NCBI GenBank assembly: GCA_002256055.1
Contig: NKIE01000052.1
Span: 311 to 11,056 of the forward strand
DNA length: 10,746 bases
Direction of reading: 5' to 3'
From: Pseudomonas sp. PGPPP3
Lineage (GTDB): Bacteria; Pseudomonadota; Gammaproteobacteria; Pseudomonadales; Pseudomonadaceae
The translations under genes and the position numbers were made by a program. The notes beneath the pieces are model-generated. The model had not been told where the DNA came from. It searched no databases and saw only the letters and a list, made by a program, of their open reading frames with translations. Numbering within the stretch: the stretch's first letter is position 1; every line of letters starts with the position of its first letter. Positions 1 through 4,613 of the stretch are shown here, one piece after another.

Positions 1-688
1 CGAGCACAAAGCCCAGCCACAGGCTGCGGTTGGTGTCGTGGCGGGCGCGTGCCGACCAGTGCTGCACGGGCACGGCATGCAGGCTGATTTGTTCGTTCAG
101 CGGCAGGCTTTGCCACCAATCCAGCTCGATGACATCGGGGAAGCCGCACTCGCCAATCAACCCGCCATTGCCCAGGCCGGTGACCACCTGGGCCAGCGGG
201 AAGCGCTCGGCCAGTTGGCGCAGGCTGAACAGGTCGAGGTGGTCGTAGTGGTTGTGGCTGACCAGAATCAGGTCAATCGGCGGCAGCTGGTCGAGGCTCA
301 AGCCCGGCGGGTGATAACGCTGCGGGCCAATAAATTCGAACGGACTGGCGCGCTTGCTCCACAGCGGGTCGGTGAGAATATTCAGGCCGTGCTGCTGGAG
401 CAGTAGGGTGGCGTGGTTGATATAGGTGACGCGCAGCTCGGCGCCATGCACCCGGCTAACGATCTCGGGCGGTATTTGTGGGCCGGGCTGCGGCACCCAC
501 TGCATTTGCGGCGGGCGGCTGAACCGCCACTTGAGTACATCGCCCAGGCTTTTATGGGCCTTGGGTTCGAGGTTATGAAAGTGCTCGCCATCGAAATGGC
601 CGCTGTGGGGCCCACGGTAGGGGCGGCCATGGCGGCCCAGTAGGTTGAGCAAGGCCAGCCACCAGGTGGGGCGCAGAACACGGAACAT
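1..688 (-). CDS. MBL-fold metallo-hydrolase (RomA/NAPE-PLD-like), partial
   Basis: This is the N-terminal 229 residues of a metallo-beta-lactamase-fold hydrolase; the C-terminus lies beyond the left edge. The metal-binding HxHxDH motif is clear in VSHNHYDHLD (His145, His147, Asp149, His150). A further likely ligand, His210, lies in VPVQHWSAR, a signature of the Lactamase_B_2 branch that includes bacterial RomA-like and NAPE-phospholipase-D-like proteins. The N-terminal HFDGEHFHN segment (about residues 31-39) and TDPLW near residue 107 also fit that branch. Related enzymes cleave phosphoester or phosphodiester bonds on lipid-like or small substrates, but the substrate here cannot be read from the sequence. 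The ATG at 688 has only a weak purine stretch (AAGAG) upstream. The gene is divergent from rluE across about 80 bases. The family call is firm; the substrate is unknown. Confidence 0.88.
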   Translation of the reverse strand, partial: MFRVLRPTWWLALLNLLGRHGRPYRGPHSGHFDGEHFHNLEPKAHKSLGDVLKWRFSRPPQMQWVPQPGPQIPPEIVSRVHGAELRVTYINHATLLLQQHGLNILTDPLWSKRASPFEFIGPQRYHPPGLSLDQLPPIDLILVSHNHYDHLDLFSLRQLAERFPLAQVVTGLGNGGLIGECGFPDVIELDWWQSLPLNEQISLHAVPVQHWSARARHDTNRSLWLGFVL

Positions 689-700
689 ACGGATTCGCTC

Positions 701-730
701 TTGCGGTTGAGATGCGCGTCAACCTAGCAT
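701..730 (+). promoter_or_regulatory. Candidate rluE promoter with an inverted repeat in the spacer
   Basis: TTGCGG (701-706) and TAGCAT (725-730) are separated by 18 bases and lie 40 bases before the rluE start, so they could be -35 and -10 boxes. The spacer carries an inverted repeat, GGTTGA (705-710) and TCAACC (719-724), in the region shared with the divergent hydrolase gene. No clear Shine-Dalgarno sequence precedes the rluE ATG. Read by eye only. Confidence 0.3.
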
Positions 731-769
731 GCCGCTCCCGTCGCCCGCCTGGCCAAGTCTTTTCTACTC

Positions 770-1414
770 ATGTCACGACCTCCTGCTCGTCCTGCTGCAA
801 CCCGTTCTCCACGTCCTGGCCAGGGTTCGTCTGCGCCACGGCGAGTGGCCAAGCCGGCGCCGGCCGAGCCGCAGTTGTTGCTGTTCAATAAGCCGTTTGA
901 CGTGCTCACCCAGTTCAATGACGAAGGCGGGCGCGCCACCCTCAAGAACTTTATCCCCGTGCCTGGCGTTTACCCGGCCGGGCGCCTGGACCGCGACAGC
1001 GAAGGCCTGTTGCTGCTGACCAATGTCGGTAGCCTGCAGGCGCGCATCGCCGACCCCAAGCACAAGCTGGCCAAGACTTACTGGGTGCAGGTGGAGGGCG
1101 AGCCGAGTGCCGAGCAGCTGCAGCAATTGCGCGACGGAGTGCAGCTTAACGACGGCCCGACCCTGCCGGCCGAGGCGCGTTTGCTGGATGAGCCCGAACT
1201 GTGGCCGCGCAACCCGCCGGTGCGCTTTCGCAAGAGCGTGCCGACCCACTGGCTGGAGTTGGTGATCCGCGAAGGACGCAACCGCCAGGTGCGGCGCATG
1301 ACGGCGGCGGTGGGCTTGCCGACGCTGCGTCTGGTGCGGGTGCGGATCGGCCCCTGGAGTATCGAAGGGCTGGCGCCTGGCGAGTGGCGCGCAGTGCCGG
1401 CGCAGTTGCCCTAA
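770..1414 (+). CDS. rluE: 23S rRNA pseudouridine synthase RluE
   Basis: This 214-residue protein belongs to the RsuA/RluE branch of pseudouridine synthases and matches RluE closely from memory; E. coli RluE is of similar length and isomerises U2457 of 23S rRNA. The catalytic motif [11 protein letters not shown] starts at residue 71, with Asp74 the expected nucleophile. Other hallmarks are [11 protein letters not shown] (about 37-46), LNDGPTLPA (127-135), LWPRNPP (144 region) and GRNRQVRRM near residue 149, which is shared by the family. An Arg/Pro/Ala-rich basic tail of about 33 residues precedes the catalytic domain, and there is no separate S4 domain, as expected for RluE. The enzyme acts in the cytoplasm during large-subunit maturation. 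The ATG at 770 has no good ribosome-binding site, so the exact start is less sure than the identity. It converges with the DUF2788 gene. Confidence 0.95.
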   Translation: MSRPPARPAATRSPRPGQGSSAPRRVAKPAPAEPQLLLFNKPFDVLTQFNDEGGRATLKNFIPVPGVYPAGRLDRDSEGLLLLTNVGSLQARIADPKHKLAKTYWVQVEGEPSAEQLQQLRDGVQLNDGPTLPAEARLLDEPELWPRNPPVRFRKSVPTHWLELVIREGRNRQVRRMTAAVGLPTLRLVRVRIGPWSIEGLAPGEWRAVPAQLP

Positions 1415-1431
1415 CGAGTCGGCCAGGTGTG

Positions 1432-1472
1432 CGGCCTAGGCCGGATTTTGAAGCAGAAAACCCGAAGGTCTG
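1432..1472. terminator. Possible weak terminators between rluE and the DUF2788 gene
   Basis: On the plus strand a perfect 12-base palindrome, CGGCCTAGGCCG (1432-1443), is followed by GATTTT, which could act as a short rluE terminator. On the minus strand, AGACC-TTCG-GGTTTT (within 1454-1472) makes a short stem capped by a UUCG tetraloop with a T-rich tail, just after the DUF2788 stop. Both stems are short, so this is tentative. Confidence 0.3.
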
Positions 1473-1478
1473 TTGCCG

Positions 1479-1694
1479 TTATTGAATGCCGAAGGTGACT
1501 TCAACCAGGTAGCCAATGATCGGCTTGGCGGCAAAGGCAAACAGGCACAGACCGAGGCCGAGAAACAGGATGGCGGTGCCCATGCGGCCGGCCTTCGAGG
1601 TTTTTGCCAGGTCCCAGATGATGAAGGCCATAAAGGCCATCAGGCCGCTGACCAGCACATACATCATCAGGGCTTCAAACTGTTCGGTTTCCAT
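1479..1694 (-). CDS. DUF2788 small inner-membrane protein
   Basis: This is a 71-residue protein with two predicted membrane helices (about residues 8-27 and 40-62). They are joined by a short basic loop, WDLAKTSKAGRMG, which resembles the core of the DUF2788 family found in Pseudomonas and relatives. The family has no assigned function that I know of. The ATG at 1694 is supported by GAGG five bases upstream and by a TATAAT box further up. It follows the Lrp-type regulator gene on the same strand after a 100-base gap, and that gap has its own promoter-like sequence, so it need not be co-transcribed. The family call is fairly sure; the function is unknown. Confidence 0.8.
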   Translation of the reverse strand: METEQFEALMMYVLVSGLMAFMAFIIWDLAKTSKAGRMGTAILFLGLGLCLFAFAAKPIIGYLVEVTFGIQ

Positions 1695-1739
1695 GGCGAC
1701 CTCAGTGGCGTAATTCGGAGCCGCAGCAGCGGCGCGGGG

Positions 1740-1745
1740 ATTATA
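1740..1745 (-). promoter_or_regulatory. Candidate -10 box for the DUF2788 gene
   Basis: The minus strand reads TATAAT here, a perfect -10 consensus, 46 to 51 bases before the DUF2788 start. No convincing -35 is present at 16-18 bases spacing (the sequence there is GTCGCC), so strength is uncertain. Confidence 0.4.
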
Positions 1746-1788
1746 CGCGCGTTGCCGGCGCTGGCGACTGCCACTGGGCAGCGCTGGG

Positions 1789-1803
1789 CGCGGCTTAGCC
1801 GCG
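1789..1803 (-). repeat. Perfect GC-rich hairpin enclosing the Lrp-gene stop codon
   Basis: CGCGGC, then a three-base loop, then GCCGCG forms a perfect six-pair stem. The loop is exactly the TAA stop codon of the Lrp/AsnC gene (TTA at 1795-1797 on the plus strand). No T-tract follows, so it is not a standard intrinsic terminator. It could slow ribosomes or protect the mRNA end, or be chance in GC-rich DNA. Confidence 0.5.
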
Positions 1804-2274
1804 CAGGTGGTTGAGCGGCAGTTCGGTGCTACTCAGCACCTGATTGAGCACGAAGCTGGAGCGCACGCTGGTCACCCCTTCGATGCGGGTCAGGTGGCCA
1901 AGGAGAAACTTCTGGTAGTGGTCCATGTCGGCCACCACCACCTTCAGTTGATAGTCCGCGTCCATCCCGGTCACCAGGCTGCACTCAAGCACCTCCGGGC
2001 ATTGGCGGATGGCACCCTCGAAACCCTCGAAGCGTTCCGGGGTGTGTCGGTCCATGCCGATCAGCACATAGGCGGTCAGGCTCAGACCGAGCTTCTTGCG
2101 GTCCAGTAGGGCCACCTGGCGGAGGATGTAGCCGTCGTCCTCCAGTTGCTTGACCCGCCGCGAACAAGGCGAGGGTGACAGGCCGATGCGCTCGGCCAGG
2201 TCCTGGTTGGAAATGCGCGAGTCGCGCTGCAATTCGCTGAGAATGTTCAGGTCGTAGCGGTCGAGTTTGTTCAT
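1795..2274 (-). CDS. Lrp/AsnC-family transcriptional regulator
   Basis: This is a 159-residue feast/famine regulator of normal family length. The N-terminus begins MNKLDRYDLNILSELQ and continues into the winged helix-turn-helix (about residues 4-50), including NQDLAERIGLSPSPCSRRV as the recognition region. The C-terminal half (about 65-150) is the RAM ligand-binding domain. Such proteins assemble into dimers and octamers and respond to an amino acid or related effector, often regulating their own gene and a neighbouring catabolic or transport operon. No obvious target operon is adjacent here, so the effector cannot be inferred; I do not assign DadR, KynR, BkdR or MdeR. Upstream lie paired direct repeats that could be autoregulatory sites. 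The family is certain; the specific role is not. Confidence 0.93.
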   Translation of the reverse strand: MNKLDRYDLNILSELQRDSRISNQDLAERIGLSPSPCSRRVKQLEDDGYILRQVALLDRKKLGLSLTAYVLIGMDRHTPERFEGFEGAIRQCPEVLECSLVTGMDADYQLKVVVADMDHYQKFLLGHLTRIEGVTSVRSSFVLNQVLSSTELPLNHLRG

Positions 2275-2295
2275 GTTGGCCTGATTTGTTGGCTG

Positions 2296-2368
2296 TATTG
2301 CGCGTTATCATGCGCTTGTGGTGATCTATTGCGCAAATATCGTTCTGGTCAGCAATCTTCGCAATCTT
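2296..2368. promoter_or_regulatory. Repeat-rich region upstream of the Lrp-type gene
   Basis: Two copies of TATTGCGC (2296-2303 and 2327-2334) have starts 31 bases apart, about three helical turns. Further out, GCAATCTT occurs twice in near-tandem (2352-2359 and 2361-2368). A weak minus-strand promoter (TTGCGC about 18 bases before CATGAT) overlaps the inner repeats. Helically phased repeats next to an Lrp-family gene suggest autoregulatory binding sites; this is inference from spacing only. Confidence 0.35.
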
Positions 2369-2379
2369 TTGCCGCGACG

Positions 2380-2584
2380 ATGAGACTAGTATTCTTCTCA
2401 GTTTCAAGGCCCGGACATTCTCGTCCAGCCGACCCGCCCAACCAGGTGGGTCGATGCCGGCGCCCTTATCGGGGTGGCCTGGCCACCGGGTCCGCAGCGC
2501 CCAATCAGGCCTGCGATGCACAGCGCGATACCCTCGCCAGTGCCGGATGAAAGCAAAAAGGGCGTCCCACGGGACGCCCTTTTT
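2380..2584 (+). ncRNA. Candidate structured transcript ending at a strong terminator
   Basis: No plus-strand gene precedes the terminator at 2555-2584, yet this stretch contains a series of hairpins. They are TGAGA/TCTCA (2381-2385 with 2396-2400), GGAC/GTCC with a six-base loop (2413-2426), a nine-pair stem CGACCCGCC/GGTGGGTCG with loop CAACCA (2430-2453, one G-T pair), and a perfect palindrome GGTGGCCTGGCCACC (2473-2487). A weak promoter-like TAGTAT lies near 2387. The arrangement resembles a small RNA of about 200 bases on the plus strand; it could equally be a leader of the minus-strand Lrp gene or chance folding of GC-rich DNA. It matches no RNA family I recognise. This covers most of the gene-free stretch 2275-2610. 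Confidence 0.25.
2555..2584. terminator. Strong bidirectional intrinsic terminator
   Basis: A perfect 14-pair inverted repeat runs from AAAAAGGGCGTCCC (2555-2568) to GGGACGCCCTTTTT (2571-2584). It gives a G+C stem followed by five T residues on either strand. On the minus strand it lies 27 bases past the MAPEG gene stop and should end that transcript. On the plus strand it would end any transcript coming through 2380-2550. Confidence 0.92.
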
Positions 2585-2610
2585 GTTGTGCCCGATTTGA
2601 CCCTAACAGG

Positions 2611-3033
2611 TCAGAGCAGGCCGCTGAGTTGCAACAGCCACCAGGCCAGAATCAGCACCTGCACCAGGTAGCTGGCAAAGCGCAGCCAGACAAACAGCGG
2701 CGCGGTGCTCAGCAGATGCACCAGCGATTGCAGCAAACGCGCGGCCAGCAGACAGAGGGCCAGCGGGTCGGTGAGGGCGGTTTGCCCGGCCAGCATGGCG
2801 AACAGCAGCACGGCGGCCTGGCCTGGCAGGTTTTCCAGGCAGTTGGCGTAGGCGCGGGTCAGACGCTGGCCGAAGCCGGGTACGTCGCTGCCGTCGGCAT
2901 TGAAGGCGTTCACCGCCTTGTGTCCGCCGAGCACCTTGATGCCGCGCATGTTGGCCAGCAGAAAAACCAGTAGCAGGCTCCAGGCCACCAGGCCGAGCAG
3001 GGCGATGGCGCTGGGGGTAAGGGTGATGGGCAT
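2611..3033 (-). CDS. MAPEG-family membrane protein
   Basis: This is a 140-residue integral membrane protein with about four hydrophobic helices (residues 8-27, 71-88, 90-108 and 112-137). The conserved MAPEG segment RAYANCLENLP (60-70) follows the first helix. The MAPEG superfamily (membrane-associated proteins in eicosanoid and glutathione metabolism) includes glutathione transferases and peroxidases; many bacterial members are uncharacterised, and the substrate here is unknown. I chose the ATG at 3033 because GAGG lies eight bases before it. A GTG nine bases further upstream (3042) overlaps that ribosome-binding site. The gene follows the cation exporter gene by 107 bases on the same strand, and a strong terminator lies downstream. 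Confidence 0.85.
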   Translation of the reverse strand: MPITLTPSAIALLGLVAWSLLLVFLLANMRGIKVLGGHKAVNAFNADGSDVPGFGQRLTRAYANCLENLPGQAAVLLFAMLAGQTALTDPLALCLLAARLLQSLVHLLSTAPLFVWLRFASYLVQVLILAWWLLQLSGLL

Positions 3034-3086
3034 GGCAGGCACCTCGATCTTGTTGTTATGGGAAAGAGGTGCCAGCTTAAAATGTT

Positions 3087-3102
3087 TAGAGTAATTGCTC
3101 TA
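3087..3102. promoter_or_regulatory. Near-perfect palindrome upstream of the MAPEG gene
   Basis: TAGAGTAATTGCTCTA is a 16-base palindrome broken at only one symmetric pair. It lies in an AT-rich patch about 55 bases before the MAPEG start, between that gene and the exporter gene. Its size and position fit an operator for a dimeric repressor, but no cognate regulator is evident. Weak -10-like sequences (TAAACAT) adjoin it on the minus strand. Confidence 0.35.
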
Positions 3103-3140
3103 GTCTGCGGCGCCGATCTTTTTGCCGGTCTGTACGGCGC

Positions 3141-4031
3141 TTATGCAGTGGCTGGCAGCACGCTTTGCGGGTCAGGGTGGACCAGTACCTCGGCCTGAGG
3201 GAATTCAGCGTGGATGGCGGCCTCGACATGTTCGCAAAGGTCATGCACCTGCGACAGCGGCATCTCGTTGGGCAGCTCCAGGTGCAGTTGCACGAACCAG
3301 CGGGTGCCAGAGATGCGTGTGCGCAGGTCATGGGCGCCGAGTGCGCCAGGCACTGCACAGGCCAGCAGGTGCATGCGCTCGGTGATTTCCAATGACAGCT
3401 CGGCATCCATCAGCACCGCAACGGATTCGCGGGCAATGGTCATGGCGCTCCAGAGAATGTAGAAGGCAATGGCGATACCGAAGATTGCGTCCAGGCGATG
3501 CCAGCCAAAACCAGCGAGGACCAGCGCCAGAAGGATACTGCTGTTAAGCAGCAGGTCGGAGCGGTAATGCAGCGAGTCGGCGCGGATGGCGGTGGAGCCG
3601 GTGACCTTAACCACATGCTGCTGGAACACCAGCAGGGCGGCGGTCAGGCCCAGGGATACCAACATTACGGCGATACCCAGGCCCTGGGCACCTAGGGGTT
3701 CTGGGTGCAGCACGCGGTTGACGCCCTGGACGCCGACCAGAATCGCGCTGACGCCGATAAACAGCGATTGACCCAGGCCTGCCAGGGCTTCGGCCTTGCC
3801 GTGACCGTAGCGGTGGTCGTCATCCGCCGGGCGCAGGGCGTAGTGCACAGCCAGCAGGTTGAGCAGGGAGGCAGCGCCGTCCAGCAGCGAATCGGTCAGC
3901 CCCGCCAGCAGGCTCACCGAGCCGCTCATCCACCAGGCAACCGCCTTGGCCAGTGCCAGGCTGAGAGCAACGACCAATGCGGCGCCACTGGCCAGGCGCA
4001 TTAAACGAGCGTGTTCGGCACTAATCGACAT
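3141..4031 (-). CDS. Cation diffusion facilitator, FieF/YiiP-like metal exporter
   Basis: This is a 296-residue proton-coupled divalent-metal exporter of the CDF family in the inner membrane. Its metal-site residues align with E. coli YiiP at a constant offset of two. The transport site has Asp47 and Asp51 (LTDSLLDG) with His155 and Asp159 (DSLHYRSD). The second site region reads HRYGHGKAE (73-81). The cytoplasmic domain (about 210-296) keeps His234, His250, His285 and Asp287 of the binuclear site. Six helices cover about residues 12-200. All sites appear intact, so it should move Zn2+, Fe2+, Cd2+ or a similar ion out of the cytoplasm; DxxxD plus HxxxD is the Zn/Fe/Cd-type pattern, but specificity is inferred. 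The ATG at 4031 has CTGGAG seven bases upstream. It starts 33 bases after the lipoprotein gene stop, so co-transcription is likely. The name fieF is not assigned because paralogues are common. Confidence 0.93.
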   Translation of the reverse strand: MSISAEHARLMRLASGAALVVALSLALAKAVAWWMSGSVSLLAGLTDSLLDGAASLLNLLAVHYALRPADDDHRYGHGKAEALAGLGQSLFIGVSAILVGVQGVNRVLHPEPLGAQGLGIAVMLVSLGLTAALLVFQQHVVKVTGSTAIRADSLHYRSDLLLNSSILLALVLAGFGWHRLDAIFGIAIAFYILWSAMTIARESVAVLMDAELSLEITERMHLLACAVPGALGAHDLRTRISGTRWFVQLHLELPNEMPLSQVHDLCEHVEAAIHAEFPQAEVLVHPDPQSVLPATA

Positions 4032-4064
4032 GCAAACTCCAGAAGTAATGGTTAGACCTGATGC

Positions 4065-4481
4065 TTAGCCGGCGTTGCGCAAACCGAGGCTGGCCAGTTG
4101 TTCCAGGCTGCCGTGCTGCTGCCGCAGGTTGGGGTGCAGCAGCGGCAGCTGGCGACCGGTTTGCGCTTCGATGATGGCCTTGAGCTTATGGTTGTCGATC
4201 TGGCCGTTGCTGCCCACGGCGTCCTGCAGGCGCTCTGGGGCAACCGAATAGGTGCCTTCGGGCAGATAGATGGCGCCGGTGGTGAAGTCGATGGCAAAGG
4301 CAATCAGGCCGGGGACCACGTAAAACAGCAGGCCGACAGCGTTGGCGATGGCGATGGCCGGGTCGATCTTGCCCTCGATCTGCCCGCGTCGATCGGGGTA
4401 GAACAGGGTGCCGCACGCGGCCACCTGGCTGAGGAGGGTGATGGCCAGAACGGCGCAGATACCACGGAATTGCGAGCGCAT
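4065..4481 (-). CDS. Small lipoprotein of unknown function
   Basis: This 138-residue protein has a type II (lipoprotein) signal: MRSQFRG, a hydrophobic stretch, then the lipobox QVAAC with the lipidated Cys at residue 23. The next residue is Gly, so outer-membrane sorting is expected. A motif YPDRRGQ follows (27-33), then a hydrophobic segment around residues 48-72 (GLLFYVVPGLIAFAIDF, then GAIYLP) that may contact the membrane. The C-terminal part is polar. It loosely recalls YceK/YidQ-type small lipoproteins, but I cannot place it in a family. The ATG at 4481 is chosen because GGAGGTG lies just upstream; an upstream start would put residues before the signal peptide. It is first in a likely two-gene operon with the cation exporter, hinting at an envelope or metal-stress role (inference only). 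Confidence 0.8.
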   Translation of the reverse strand: MRSQFRGICAVLAITLLSQVAACGTLFYPDRRGQIEGKIDPAIAIANAVGLLFYVVPGLIAFAIDFTTGAIYLPEGTYSVAPERLQDAVGSNGQIDNHKLKAIIEAQTGRQLPLLHPNLRQQHGSLEQLASLGLRNAG

Positions 4482-4506
4482 GAGCACCTCCAAAAATAAG
4501 GCCGCC

Positions 4507-4512
4507 ACTATA
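4507..4512 (-). promoter_or_regulatory. Candidate -10 box for the lipoprotein-exporter operon
   Basis: The minus strand reads TATAGT here, 26 to 31 bases before the lipoprotein start and shortly before its GGAGGTG ribosome-binding site. The -35 region (near CAGCAT) is poor. It is the best promoter candidate for the two-gene operon. Confidence 0.4.
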
Positions 4513-4584
4513 CCAAGCAGCGCCCGACAATGCTGTGCGGCGGCACGCTTATGCCGGCGGGCCCGATCATTCAGCGTTCGCCGC

Positions 4585-4590
4585 TATAAT
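4585..4590 (+). promoter_or_regulatory. Candidate -10 box for hrpB
   Basis: A perfect TATAAT lies 24 to 29 bases before the hrpB ATG, giving a very short leader. A TGGAG ribosome-binding site (4604-4608) sits five bases from the start. The -35 at 17 bases spacing is poor (CCCGAT). Confidence 0.45.
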
Positions 4591-4613
4591 CGCCGGCCTG
4601 CGCTGGAGTGCCG

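Noticed and set aside
773..1249. 158-codon minus-strand frame inside rluE
   Set aside because: It is antisense to the catalytic domain of a well-recognised gene.
2386..2410. CTGAGA on the minus strand as a thiamine-pyrophosphate riboswitch core
   Set aside because: The companion conserved segments of that riboswitch are absent and no thiamine gene follows.
1985..2521. 178-codon minus-strand frame overlapping the start of the Lrp-type gene
   Set aside because: It runs through the upstream region and then out of frame over the regulator gene; the regulator frame has clear domain evidence.
2329..2550. Short plus-strand open frame ending just before the terminator at 2555
   Set aside because: No ribosome-binding site, and its Pro/Arg/Gly-rich sequence follows from the hairpins; a structured RNA explains the region as well.
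3120..3140. Terminator for the exporter gene at TTTTTGCCGGTCTGTACGGC
   Set aside because: On the exporter's strand the stem would be followed by A residues, not T, so it is in the wrong orientation for that gene.
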